From assembly GCF_001683915.1 (NCBI RefSeq), contig NZ_LXTT01000106.1:1-38023 (forward strand): 38,023 nucleotides of DNA, read 5' to 3'. A program made the position numbers and the translations under genes. The stretch's first letter is position 1; each line of letters opens with the position of its first letter. This document shows, piece by piece, positions 24,246 to 33,160 of the stretch. The DNA comes from Allomuricauda sp. CP2A. GTDB lineage: Bacteria > Bacteroidota > Bacteroidia > Flavobacteriales > Flavobacteriaceae. The notes beneath the pieces were generated by a model. That model was not told where the DNA came from, did no database searches, and saw nothing but the letters and a program-made list of their open reading frames with translations.

Positions 24246-25706
24246 ATGAAAAAGGTCATCATTATTGGTTCCGGTTTTTCTTCCCTTTCCGCTTCTTGTT
24301 ATTTGGCGAAGGCTGGTTTTGAGGTTGAAATTTTTGAAAAAAACAGTACGGTTGGCGGCAGGGCCCGGCAATTGACCAAGGATGGTTTCACCTTTGATAT
24401 TGGGCCGAGCTGGTATTGGATGCCCGATATTTTTGACAAATTTTTCGCTGATTTTGGCAAAAAAACTTCGGACTACTATCAACTGGATAAGCTGAATCCG
24501 GCCTACAAAGTCTTCTTCAAGGACGACGTAGTGACCATTGGCGACTGCTTGGATAAAATATGCGAAGAGTTTGAACGGTTGGAACCGGGCAGTGGTGCCC
24601 ATTTGAAAGACTTCATCGGGCAGGCCCAGGAAAACTATGACATTGCCATCAACAAAGTAGTCTTGCGCCCCGGCCTATCCCCTTTGGAACTGGTGACCAA
24701 GGAAACCGTTCTTCGGGTCGACCAATTTTTTAAAACGGTCAGTCAAGAGGTACGCAAACGCTTTAAAAACCCAAAATTGGTCTCCACTTTGGAGTTTCCA
24801 GTGCTTTTTTTGGGCGCAAAACCCAGCAATACCCCTTCATTTTACAACTTCATGAATTTTGCTGATTTTGGTTTGGGCACTTGGCATCCCAGGGGAGGCA
24901 TGTATGAAATCATTAAGGCCATGAAAAGTCTGGCCAAAGAACTGGACGTTAAAATTCATGTGGACAGCCCTGCCAGTAAAATCATTGTATCGGACAAGGA
25001 AGTACTGGGCATCCGCAGCCATGGCAAAAACCATTTGGCGGATTATGTGGTGAGCGGAGCGGATTACCATCATTCCGAAACACTTTTGGATACAAAATAC
25101 AGGCAGTATTCAGAAGCGTACTGGGAGAAAAAGACCTATGCCCCCTCCTCCCTCCTATTTTATATCGGGTTCAATAAAAAATTGGAAAACATAGAGCACC
25201 ACAACCTCTTTTTTGACACCGATTTTGAAAAACATGCCCAAGAAATTTATGATGAGCCACAATGGCCTTCGGAACCTTTGTTCTATGCCAATTTCCCATC
25301 CGTGACCGATGCTTCCATGGCTCCAAATGGGTGCGAAACCGGTTTTTTTCTGGTGCCCATTGCCCCCGGATTGGAGGACACACCACAATTGCGCAAGCAA
25401 TATTTTGACCTTATAATGGACCGATTTGAGAAAAGAACCCGCCAACATATCAAAGATTCCATTATATTTAGAGAAAGTTTCTGTGTAAACGATTTTGTTG
25501 AACAGTACAATTCCTATAAAGGAAATGCCTACGGTTTGGCCAATACACTACGGCAAACCGCTTTTTTAAGACCCAACCTCAAAAGTAGCAAGGTAAAGAA
25601 CTTGTTCTTTACCGGTCAGCTTACCGTTCCCGGGCCAGGGGTGCCTCCAGCCCTTATCTCAGGCAAATTGGTATCTGATTTAATCATTAAAAAACTAAAA
25701 GGATGA
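24246..25706 (+). CDS. crtI: Phytoene desaturase (CrtI type)
   Basis: CrtI converts phytoene to lycopene by successive desaturations with FAD. Its 486 residues have the N-terminal dinucleotide fold IIGSGFSSLSASCYLAKAG with the acidic end FEVEIFEKN and the GGRA loop (VGGRARQLTKDGFTFDIGPSWYWMPD). The C-terminal FAD-binding region of bacterial CrtI is LFFTGQLTVPGPGVPPALISGKLVSDLI. The length is normal. It is translationally coupled to crtB (ATGA) and lies 14 bp after the regulator, so all four genes are likely one transcript. Confidence 0.96.
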   Translation: MKKVIIIGSGFSSLSASCYLAKAGFEVEIFEKNSTVGGRARQLTKDGFTFDIGPSWYWMPDIFDKFFADFGKKTSDYYQLDKLNPAYKVFFKDDVVTIGDCLDKICEEFERLEPGSGAHLKDFIGQAQENYDIAINKVVLRPGLSPLELVTKETVLRVDQFFKTVSQEVRKRFKNPKLVSTLEFPVLFLGAKPSNTPSFYNFMNFADFGLGTWHPRGGMYEIIKAMKSLAKELDVKIHVDSPASKIIVSDKEVLGIRSHGKNHLADYVVSGADYHHSETLLDTKYRQYSEAYWEKKTYAPSSLLFYIGFNKKLENIEHHNLFFDTDFEKHAQEIYDEPQWPSEPLFYANFPSVTDASMAPNGCETGFFLVPIAPGLEDTPQLRKQYFDLIMDRFEKRTRQHIKDSIIFRESFCVNDFVEQYNSYKGNAYGLANTLRQTAFLRPNLKSSKVKNLFFTGQLTVPGPGVPPALISGKLVSDLIIKKLKG

Positions 25707-26545
25707 AAACTATTTTTGACGATGTATCGTACAACTGCAGCAAGATTGTTACCCAATCTTACAGTACCTCTTTTGCCTTGGCCACCAAAATGCTTGCCCC
25801 ATCCATTCGTGCCGACATTTACAACATTTACGGATTTGTCCGTTTTGCCGATGAAATCGTGGATACGTTCCATGATTACAACAAAGAACAACTTTTTAAT
25901 GATTTTGAGAGTGATATGGAGCAAGCCATCGTTGACAAAATCAGTTTGAATCCCATTTTAAATTCCTTCCAGCACACGTATCACAAATATGATATTCCCC
26001 ACCACTTGGTAGAATCCTTTATGAAGAGCATGCGGATGGATTTGACCAAAAAAAAGTATGAGACCTTCGATGAGTACAGGGAATACATTTATGGCTCTGC
26101 TGATGTTGTGGGGTTGATGTGCCTTTGTGTTTTTGTCAACGGAAACAAGGAAAAATATGAGGAACTCAAGGAATCTGCCATGGCGTTGGGCTCGGCTTTT
26201 CAAAAAGTGAACTTCCTCAGGGACTTGAAGGCCGATTACGAGGACCTGAACCGAACCTACTTCCCCAACACCAACCTAATGGAGCTGGATGAAGTTTCCA
26301 AAAAACGTATCGTGAATGAAATAAAAGCTGATTTTGCCATCGGGTACTCTGGCATCATAAAACTGCCCGAACAAGCCAAATTTGGAGTGTATACCGCTTA
26401 TCGCTATTACAAGAAATTGCTCCATAAACTTCAGGGCACACCGCCCTTGGAAATAAAAAATGCCCGTATCCGTGTTCCCAACTACCAAAAATTTGGACTT
26501 TTGGCACAATCCTACCTAAATTATAAACTACAATTGGTACAATGA
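25703..26545 (+). CDS. crtB: Phytoene synthase
   Basis: CrtB condenses two geranylgeranyl diphosphates to phytoene, the first committed carotenoid step. Its 280 residues carry both Asp-rich motifs: DEIVD (Asp50-Asp54) in YGFVRFADEIVDTFHDY and the second in NFLRDLKADYEDLNRTYFP. YSTSFALATKMLAP is the conserved N-terminal substrate pocket. It overlaps crtI upstream and crtZ downstream, each by ATGA. Confidence 0.96.
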   Translation: MKTIFDDVSYNCSKIVTQSYSTSFALATKMLAPSIRADIYNIYGFVRFADEIVDTFHDYNKEQLFNDFESDMEQAIVDKISLNPILNSFQHTYHKYDIPHHLVESFMKSMRMDLTKKKYETFDEYREYIYGSADVVGLMCLCVFVNGNKEKYEELKESAMALGSAFQKVNFLRDLKADYEDLNRTYFPNTNLMELDEVSKKRIVNEIKADFAIGYSGIIKLPEQAKFGVYTAYRYYKKLLHKLQGTPPLEIKNARIRVPNYQKFGLLAQSYLNYKLQLVQ

Positions 26546-26991
26546 AAATAGCACTTTGGATAGGTATTTTTCTGGCCACATTCTGTTTCATGGAATTCAT
26601 GGCATGGTTTACCCATAAATATGTAATGCACGGTTTTTTATGGACGCTCCACAAAGACCATCACAAAAAGGACCACGACTCTTGGTTTGAACGGAACGAT
26701 GCCTTTTTCTTGTTCTACGCCGTTGTGAGCATGACCTTGTTCTTCTTGGGCAACTACACTTGGTTTTGGTACGGATGGCCATTGGGATTTGGCATATTGG
26801 CCTACGGTATCGCCTATTTTTTGGTGCACGATATTTTTATCCACCAACGATTTAAACTCTTTAGAAATGCCAACAATTGGTATGCCCGTGGTGTGCGCCG
26901 TGCCCATAAAATGCACCACAAACATCTGGGCAAAGAAGATGGTGAGTGCTTTGGGATGCTCTTTGTTCCCTTCAAGTATTTTAAAAAATAA
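26542..26991 (+). CDS. crtZ: Beta-carotene hydroxylase (CrtZ type)
   Basis: This 149-residue integral-membrane di-iron hydroxylase converts beta-carotene to zeaxanthin. The histidine clusters of the fatty-acid hydroxylase superfamily are clear: HKYVMH, HKDHHKKDH, HDIFIHQR and RRAHKMHHKHLGKEDGECFG. Hydrophobic segments at about 3-24 and 52-95 span the membrane. It is the last gene of the crt operon; no lycopene cyclase gene (crtY type) is adjacent, so beta-carotene must be supplied by a cyclase encoded elsewhere. Confidence 0.95.
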   Translation: MKIALWIGIFLATFCFMEFMAWFTHKYVMHGFLWTLHKDHHKKDHDSWFERNDAFFLFYAVVSMTLFFLGNYTWFWYGWPLGFGILAYGIAYFLVHDIFIHQRFKLFRNANNWYARGVRRAHKMHHKHLGKEDGECFGMLFVPFKYFKK

Positions 26992-27035
26992 ACCCGTTGT
27001 ACATTTTGAAACAACAATCTATTGGAAACTGCGTC

Positions 27036-27056
27036 ATGCTGAACTCGTTTCAGCAT
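27036..27056. repeat. Inverted repeat, GTCATGCTGAA-type intergenic element
   Basis: ATGCTGAA and TTCAGCAT form an 8-bp stem with a 5-nt loop. Together with the next hairpin it fills the gap after crtZ and may act as a terminator or mRNA stabiliser. The same kind of TGCTGAA/TTCAGCA element is common between genes in this family. Confidence 0.55.
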
Positions 27057-27093
27057 CCCACCATATATTTTCATCCAATACTTATAAAATGTG

Positions 27094-27138
27094 ACCCTGA
27101 AATAAACCTGCCTACCGGCCAGGCAGGTTCAGGGTGAC
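27094..27138. repeat. Nested inverted repeat between crtZ and the thioredoxin genes
   Basis: The outer arms ACCCTGAA (27094-27101) and TTCAGGGT (27128-27135) enclose a second stem, ACCTGCCT (27106-27113) and AGGCAGGT (27121-27128). The inner stem resembles the GCCTGC/GCAGGC hairpin at 5582-5602. It is probably a dispersed REP-like element. It contains no open frame. Confidence 0.6.
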
Positions 27139-27223
27139 GAAAACCTATGCTATTTTAACATCTTATGCCATAGTCAATAATAGTAAAGGTATTATAGATA
27201 TGCACAACGGGTTAAAAAATAAG

Positions 27224-27784
27224 CTATTCCAAAAGAAGGCTGTCCAACAAAGTCCTTGTACGTTCTGAATTCCAATTGGCCGCACCTTTTTCATCCACCA
27301 CAATGTTACCCGATCTGTCAATGATGTAAGTCGCGGGAATACTTTTGGAGAACAATTCGTTGGGCGTTTGTGAAGCTTCAAAATAAACCGGAAGGTGGTA
27401 CCCTTTTTTCTCAAGAAAGGACGTAACCTTATCCCGTTCATCACTGGCCACAAAGGCAAAAACCACTTTATTGCCGTAATCTTCATATAATTCCACCAAG
27501 CTTGGAAGTTCAGCAACACAAGGTGGGCACCAAGTGGCCCAAAAATTGACCAATACCACTTCCCCTTTTTTGGATTGAAAATCCATTGGTTTTCCTTCTG
27601 AAGTAACCAAGCTCCAATGGTAATTCTTTAAGGATTTTTGCTCATCCACTTCTACCACATCGGCACTGGTGGCAATAATTTTGCTCACCAAAACCCGTAG
27701 ATGAAACCCAACAGGGGTAAAGACGATCAAAATGATGGCCAAAATCCAAATTCCGTTGCTGATCTGTTCCTTGGAAAGTTTCAT
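27224..27784 (-). CDS. TlpA-like thiol-disulfide oxidoreductase
   Basis: This 186-residue thioredoxin-fold protein has an N-terminal membrane anchor or signal (about 10-28), so it acts in the periplasm. The active site is VNFWATWCPPC with Cys86 and Cys89. The cis-proline loop is SIPATYIID, followed by RSGNIV, as in ResA/TlpA. Such proteins reduce periplasmic disulfides, for example in cytochrome c maturation. It is the second of two tandem paralogues of identical length with the same domain layout, 5 bp apart. Its context gives no specific partner. Confidence 0.93.
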   Translation of the reverse strand: MKLSKEQISNGIWILAIILIVFTPVGFHLRVLVSKIIATSADVVEVDEQKSLKNYHWSLVTSEGKPMDFQSKKGEVVLVNFWATWCPPCVAELPSLVELYEDYGNKVVFAFVASDERDKVTSFLEKKGYHLPVYFEASQTPNELFSKSIPATYIIDRSGNIVVDEKGAANWNSERTRTLLDSLLLE

Positions 27785-27789
27785 AAAAG

Positions 27790-28350
27790 CTATTCGGCGA
27801 TCAATTCATCCAATAGTTCATAGAATTTTCGATTGCTCCAATCCGCTATTCCCTCTTTATGGACAACAATGTTCCCTGATTTATCAATAAGATATGAAGC
27901 AGGCACTTCATTGGGATTGATGGGCATTTTCTCCCCAATGATCAAGTAGGTGACCGGAAAGGTAAAACCGTGTTCCTCCATAAACGCTTCCACTGGAGGC
28001 CTTTCCTCATTGGAAATGATATAGAAATCCATCTTGCCCTTGTATGTGTCGTATAATTCTTGAATACTTTCGAGCTCCGCTTCACTGGGTAATCGCCAAG
28101 AAGCCCATAAATTGATGAACACCACATTCCCCTTGGATTTTTCAAAATTGAAAAAGTCCCAGTTTTCATCTTTCAATCGCCAATCGTAATCCGTGATTTT
28201 TTCCTGTTGGGATTCTTCAATCACCGGAGGTGAAAAAGCAAACAACCTATTCAAAAAAATCTTGCCATAATGACCCAAAGGGGTTACAAAAAAAGAGAGT
28301 ACAAAAAGCATCAACAGAATATTAAGTACGGTCTTTTTACTGATTTTCAT
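27790..28350 (-). CDS. Thioredoxin-fold TlpA paralogue lacking the CxxC
   Basis: This 186-residue paralogue of the adjacent gene shares the membrane anchor (about 8-27), the fold and the cis-Pro loop (EVPASYLIDKSGNIVV). The active-site motif is LWASWRLPS: Cys86 has become Arg and Cys89 has become Ser, so it cannot do thiol-disulfide exchange. The surrounding sequence is not decayed, which suggests a kept, non-redox role such as chaperone, regulator or partner of the active copy. Immediately upstream is a strong terminator. A second possibility is a recent pseudofunctional duplicate. Confidence 0.9.
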   Translation of the reverse strand: MKISKKTVLNILLMLFVLSFFVTPLGHYGKIFLNRLFAFSPPVIEESQQEKITDYDWRLKDENWDFFNFEKSKGNVVFINLWASWRLPSEAELESIQELYDTYKGKMDFYIISNEERPPVEAFMEEHGFTFPVTYLIIGEKMPINPNEVPASYLIDKSGNIVVHKEGIADWSNRKFYELLDELIAE

Positions 28351-28373
28351 TCTTGGGGATTAGGTTACAATTA

Positions 28374-28408
28374 AAAACTCCTGATATTTTGACAATATCA
28401 GGAGTTTT
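28374..28408 (-). terminator. Terminator between aconitase and the thioredoxin pair
   Basis: A 15-bp perfect stem (28374-28388 with 28394-28408) around a 5-nt loop is followed on the minus strand by TTTTTAATTG. It lies 21 bp after the aconitase stop codon. Confidence 0.9.
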
Positions 28409-28429
28409 ATTCAATAATCTTAAAAAAAT

Positions 28430-30697
28430 TTATGCATTCTCTTTTTTGATAACGTTCAAAGCAGAACCTTCCTTGAACCATTTGATCTGCGCATCATTGT
28501 ACGAATGATTTGCTTCAATGGTATCCTTGCCGCCATCAGCATGGACAACCTCAATGGTCAAAGGCTTGTCTGGAGCAAACGCATCAATATCCAAGAAATT
28601 GAAGGTATCATCCTCCTGAATGAGCTCATAATCGTTCTCATTGGCAAAGGTCAAGGCCAACATACCCTGTTTTTTCAGGTTGGTCTCATGGATCCTTGCA
28701 AATGATTTTACCAAAACTGCCGCCACACCCAAATGTCTGGGCTGCATCGCCGCATGCTCTCTGGAAGATCCCTCACCATAGTTATGGTCTCCCACAACAA
28801 TGGTTTTGACCCCTGCTTTTTTGTAGGCTCTTTGTGCGTCGGGCACACCTTCGTACTCGCCTGACAATTGATTTTTAACAAAGTTGGTCTTCTGGTTGAA
28901 CGCATTCACCGCACCGATCAAGGTGTTGTTGGCGATGTTATCCAAATGCCCCCTAAAACGTAACCAAGGTCCAGCCATTGAAATATGGTCTGTGGTACAT
29001 TTGCCAAAGGCCTTGATCAACAGTTTCATGCCTTGCAGACTAGCTGGGGTGATGGGCTCAAATGGTTCCAACAACTGCAATCGCTCAGAATCTGGAGCAA
29101 CCGCTACCTCAACACCACTTCCATCTTCAACGGGATCCACATAACCATTGTCCTTCACCTCAAAACCTTTTGGAGGCAATTCCCATCCTGTTGGCTCATC
29201 CAACATCACTTCTTCCCCATCTTCATTGATCAGTTTGTCCGTCAGCGGGTTAAAGTCCAGACGACCAGCAATGGCAATCGCAGCCGTCATTTCCGGTGAA
29301 GCCACAAACGCATGCGTATTGGGGTTACCATCTGCCCGCTTTGCAAAGTTACGGTTGAAGGAATGCACAATACTGTTCTTTGGTGCGTTCTTTGGGTCTT
29401 TATAGCGACCCCATTGGCCAATACAAGGTCCACAGGCATTGGTGAAAATCTTGGCATCCAATTTTTCAAATATTTCAAGGATACCGTCACGTTCTGTGGT
29501 ATATCTTACTTGTTCCGAACCTGGGTTTATACCAAATTCAGCCTTTGTTTTCAATTTTTTGTCCAAAGCTTGTTGGGCAATGGATGATGCTCTCGATAAA
29601 TCTTCATAGGAAGAGTTGGTACAAGATCCTATCAATCCCCACTCTACGGCCAAGGGCCAACCATTTTTCTCGGCCTTTTCCTTCATGGTACCGACTTCCG
29701 TGGCCAAATCGGGAGTAAAGGGACCGTTAAGCAATGGCTTTAATTCAGATAAATTGATTTCAATAACCTGATCAAAATATTGTTCTGGGTTTGCATAAAC
29801 TTCTGGATCAGCGGTCAAGTGTTCTTTTATTTTGTTGGCCTCATCGGCAACATCTGCCCTATCGGTTGCCCTCAGGTAGCGCTCCATGGACTCGTCGTAA
29901 CCAAAAGTTGAGGTTGTTGCGCCAATTTCGGCACCCATGTTACAGATGGTTCCTTTACCGGTACAGGACATTGAGGTGGCTCCTGGGCCAAAATATTCCA
30001 CAATGGCTCCTGTTCCTCCTTTTACGGTAAGAATCTCGGCAACCTTCAAGATAACATCCTTGGGGGCTGTCCACCCAGATAGCTTTCCAGTCAATTTCAC
30101 TCCAATCAGCTTAGGAAACTTCAATTCCCAAGCCATTCCGGCCATTACATCCACAGCATCAGCACCACCAACACCAATGGCCACCATTCCCAATCCACCT
30201 GCATTTACGGTATGTGAATCGGTTCCTATCATCATACCTCCCGGAAATGCATAATTCTCCAAAACCACCTGGTGGATGATCCCGGCACCTGGTTTCCAGA
30301 ACCCAATGCCATATTTATTCGATACGGATCCCAAGAAGTCAAAAACTTCCTTGCTGGTCTCGTTGGCATGTTTTAAATCTGATGCGGCTCCATCCTTGGC
30401 CAAGATCAAGTGATCACAATGCACTGTGGTTGGCACGGCCACTTTATCCTTACCGGCTTGCATAAATTGCAACAACGCCATTTGTGCTGTAGCATCTTGG
30501 CAGGCTATTCTATCTGGGGCAAAATCAACATAATCCTTTCCTCTTATAAATTCCTTGGTGGGCATTCCATCCCATAAATGTGAATACAATATTTTTTCAG
30601 CAAGGGTAAGGGGTTTTCCCACCAATTCACGGGCTTTGTCCACACGCTCAGCCATGGAAGCATAGACGCCCTTAATCATGTCAATATCAAATGCCAT
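28430..30697 (-). CDS. Aconitate hydratase (mitochondrial-type)
   Basis: This 755-residue 4Fe-4S enzyme isomerises citrate to isocitrate in the TCA cycle. Cluster ligands are visible in [11 protein letters not shown] and [12 protein letters not shown]. Substrate-binding segments include [30 protein letters not shown] and, in the swivel domain, [24 protein letters not shown]. The length and motifs match the mitochondrial aconitase subfamily found in Bacteroidota rather than AcnA (about 890 aa) or AcnB. It is monocistronic, with a terminator after and a dyad-rich promoter region before. Confidence 0.97.
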   Translation of the reverse strand: MAFDIDMIKGVYASMAERVDKARELVGKPLTLAEKILYSHLWDGMPTKEFIRGKDYVDFAPDRIACQDATAQMALLQFMQAGKDKVAVPTTVHCDHLILAKDGAASDLKHANETSKEVFDFLGSVSNKYGIGFWKPGAGIIHQVVLENYAFPGGMMIGTDSHTVNAGGLGMVAIGVGGADAVDVMAGMAWELKFPKLIGVKLTGKLSGWTAPKDVILKVAEILTVKGGTGAIVEYFGPGATSMSCTGKGTICNMGAEIGATTSTFGYDESMERYLRATDRADVADEANKIKEHLTADPEVYANPEQYFDQVIEINLSELKPLLNGPFTPDLATEVGTMKEKAEKNGWPLAVEWGLIGSCTNSSYEDLSRASSIAQQALDKKLKTKAEFGINPGSEQVRYTTERDGILEIFEKLDAKIFTNACGPCIGQWGRYKDPKNAPKNSIVHSFNRNFAKRADGNPNTHAFVASPEMTAAIAIAGRLDFNPLTDKLINEDGEEVMLDEPTGWELPPKGFEVKDNGYVDPVEDGSGVEVAVAPDSERLQLLEPFEPITPASLQGMKLLIKAFGKCTTDHISMAGPWLRFRGHLDNIANNTLIGAVNAFNQKTNFVKNQLSGEYEGVPDAQRAYKKAGVKTIVVGDHNYGEGSSREHAAMQPRHLGVAAVLVKSFARIHETNLKKQGMLALTFANENDYELIQEDDTFNFLDIDAFAPDKPLTIEVVHADGGKDTIEANHSYNDAQIKWFKEGSALNVIKKENA

Positions 30698-30716
30698 TCT
30701 ACAATCGGGTTTTAAG

Positions 30717-30770
30717 ATTTTAGTAATTTGGTAAATTTACTAAAATACCTACGAATTCTGAATTAGAATT
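30717..30770. promoter_or_regulatory. Two dyads upstream of aconitase
   Basis: ATTTTAGTAA (30717-30726) and TTACTAAAAT (30737-30746) form a perfect 10-bp inverted repeat around 10 bp. A second dyad, AATTCT/AGAATT (30754-30759 and 30765-30770), lies just upstream. No exact TAnnTTTG exists here on the minus strand. A regulator site is plausible. Confidence 0.4.
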
Positions 30771-30798
30771 GCCCTAAATAGTATGTAAGATTTGATAT

Positions 30799-31752
30799 TT
30801 ACAACAATTCTGAGATAATCCTTTCCTCAGAAATTCCTTCGGCCTCTGCCTTGTAGTTTTTTAGAATTCTGTGTCGAAGGATTCCCAGCGATACTGCCTT
30901 TACATCTTCAATATCGGGAGAAAATTTTCCATGAATGGCGGCATGGGCCTTTGCGGCAAGTATAAGATTTTGTGATGCCCTTGGACCTGCACCCCAATCC
31001 ACATACGTATTGACAAAATCTGATGTGCCTTTCTGGCCTGGGCGGGTACTATTGACCAATCTCACGGTATAATCCACCACATTGTCCGGTACAGGAATTC
31101 TCCGCACCAAATGCTGGACGTCTATGATCTCATCCGCGGTGAACAAGGTGTCCAATTCCACCTCTACATCTGAGGTGGTGGATTTTACCACTTGGATTTC
31201 CTCCTCAATGGACGGATACTCCAGCTCAATAGCGAACATAAATCGGTCCAACTGTGCCTCTGGCAAGGGATAGGTTCCTTCCTGTTCAATAGGGTTTTGG
31301 GTGGCCAACACAAAATAAGGACGGTTGAGCTTGTGCTGTTTTCCCGCAATGGTCACGGCCCTTTCCTGCATGGCCTCCAAAAGCGCAGCTTGGGTCTTTG
31401 GCGGTGTCCTGTTGATCTCATCGGCCAAAATAATGTTTCCAAAAACGGGTCCCATGATAAACTTAAAATTCCTGTTTTGGTCCAAGACCTCACTCCCAAG
31501 AATATCACTGGGCATTAGATCTGGGGTAAACTGAATCCGTTTAAAATCGAGCCCCAACGTTTGTGCAATGGTATTGACCATTAAGGTTTTTGCCAAACCG
31601 GGAACACCGATCAACAACGAATGTCCGCCCGTGTAAATGGAAAGTAATATTTGCTCAATTACCTTTTCTTGGCCCACAATGACCTTGGCAATCTCGTTTT
31701 TTAAGGCTTGGTGTTTTTTTACAAGATTCTCAACAGCTGTAACGTCTGACAT
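30799..31752 (-). CDS. MoxR-family AAA+ ATPase
   Basis: This 317-residue chaperone-like ATPase has Walker A GVPGLAKT (49-56), Walker B IILADEINR (108-115), sensor 1 ATQNPIEQEGTYPLPEAQLDRFMF and a C-terminal lid. MoxR proteins usually act with VWA-domain partners (BatA/B) in envelope stress or metal insertion, but no VWA gene is in the window. It follows surA by only 4 bp on the minus strand, so it is the third gene of an envelope operon. Confidence 0.95.
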   Translation of the reverse strand: MSDVTAVENLVKKHQALKNEIAKVIVGQEKVIEQILLSIYTGGHSLLIGVPGLAKTLMVNTIAQTLGLDFKRIQFTPDLMPSDILGSEVLDQNRNFKFIMGPVFGNIILADEINRTPPKTQAALLEAMQERAVTIAGKQHKLNRPYFVLATQNPIEQEGTYPLPEAQLDRFMFAIELEYPSIEEEIQVVKSTTSDVEVELDTLFTADEIIDVQHLVRRIPVPDNVVDYTVRLVNSTRPGQKGTSDFVNTYVDWGAGPRASQNLILAAKAHAAIHGKFSPDIEDVKAVSLGILRHRILKNYKAEAEGISEERIISELL

Positions 31753-31756
31753 GTAT

Positions 31757-33160
31757 TTACTCCTTTACCCAATTGTTTGCAAAATCGCAGTCCTTGTTTT
31801 CGGTGTTTACGTGGATATAGGTGTCCTCTATATGTTCATCCATCCATTTTTTGATGGCCTTGAACTGCTTTTCCCTGAGGGCCAATTCTTGGATTTTGAG
31901 ATAGTCTTTTGCAAAATCGGCCTTATGCTCATCAAAACGATTGGATATTTTCATGATCTTGAACTTGGGCGCCCCTCCCCGCGGATCATCCTCACGGATG
32001 GGTTTTGATATTTCGCCGTCCTTTATGTTCCGCACTTGATTGTAGAGTGTGGGATCCATCTTGGTCAATTCAAAACGGGAATCAAAATTAATGGGGTTTC
32101 TTAGGAGGCCACCGTCAAACTTGGTCTCTTTTTCATCTGAAAAATTCAAGGCAGCCTCTGCGAAAGTGTATTTTCCATCAATAATTTGCTGACGGATGGT
32201 ATCCAACTCCTGTACTGCTTTGTCAATGGCTTCTTTAGGAATTTCAGGTATCAACAGAATATGGCGCAAGTCCAGTTCCTGTCCCCTAATTTTTTCAATA
32301 TAGATAATGTGATACCCAAAATCTGTTTCAAAAGGCTCTGAAATTTCACCTTCCTGAAGACTGAAGGCAACGTCCTTAAATTCTTTTACAAAGGGAGTTT
32401 CCCGGGTCATGCTGTAAAATCCTCCCTTAGATTTTGAACCGGGATCTTGGGAATACAGAATGGCCTTAACATTAAAGCTGGCATCATTTTCCAATACATC
32501 CTGCCTAATTTCCTTCAATTGGTTGATGACTTTCTGCTTTTCTTCATCGCTTGCTTTTGGTTGTTTCACAATCTGTGCAATTTCCAATTCTGCACCAAAA
32601 ACAGGTCTTTCATCTTCTGGAATTTTATTGAAAAACTGACGCACTTCTTCCGGGGTCACCTCAATTTCCTCAACAATCTTGGTCTGCATCTTTTCTGAGA
32701 GCATCCGTAGTTTGTTGATTTCAAAAAGCTCTTGTCTAAAGCTTTCCATGTCTGGCTTGTTGTAGTACTTCAGCATTTTCTCCACACTTCCAATTTGTTG
32801 GGTGAGCTGCTGAATCTGTCCATCGCTCTGTGCGTTCACTTGATCATCGGAAACCAGCAAACTATCTTGCACCGCTTGGTGCGCATACAACCGGTCTTCC
32901 ATTAATTTTCCCAAAAGGCTGCAACGGGTTATATCTTGTGTTGATGCACCCTGACTTTTCAAATCGATCAACGTTTTGTCTATGTCCGATTCCAAAATCA
33001 CATAATCACCGATAACCGCTGCAATACCATCCAATTTTACTTTATTGGAGGTGCTTGTGGAATCTGTGGATGCCATGGATTCATCCAAATCTTGTGCTTG
33101 TACAATACCACCGACAACAAAAAGTGCCATGGCCCATACCATTCTATTTATTTTTTTCAT
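31757..33160 (-). CDS. surA: SurA-like periplasmic peptidyl-prolyl isomerase
   Basis: This 467-residue chaperone aids outer-membrane protein folding. The signal peptide (MKKINRMVWAMALFVVGGIVQAQ) is followed by a SurA N-terminal helical domain (about 45-175). Two parvulin PPIase domains follow: the first has SQDPGSKSKGGFYS and FETDFGYHIIYIEKI, the second has RHILLIPEIP and NFSDEKETKFDGGLLRNP. A C-terminal helix closes it. I chose ATG 33160 because it begins the signal peptide; a start at 33193 would extend it over the upstream gene. It overlaps that gene by 17 bp and precedes moxR by 4 bp. Confidence 0.92.
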   Translation of the reverse strand: MKKINRMVWAMALFVVGGIVQAQDLDESMASTDSTSTSNKVKLDGIAAVIGDYVILESDIDKTLIDLKSQGASTQDITRCSLLGKLMEDRLYAHQAVQDSLLVSDDQVNAQSDGQIQQLTQQIGSVEKMLKYYNKPDMESFRQELFEINKLRMLSEKMQTKIVEEIEVTPEEVRQFFNKIPEDERPVFGAELEIAQIVKQPKASDEEKQKVINQLKEIRQDVLENDASFNVKAILYSQDPGSKSKGGFYSMTRETPFVKEFKDVAFSLQEGEISEPFETDFGYHIIYIEKIRGQELDLRHILLIPEIPKEAIDKAVQELDTIRQQIIDGKYTFAEAALNFSDEKETKFDGGLLRNPINFDSRFELTKMDPTLYNQVRNIKDGEISKPIREDDPRGGAPKFKIMKISNRFDEHKADFAKDYLKIQELALREKQFKAIKKWMDEHIEDTYIHVNTENKDCDFANNWVKE

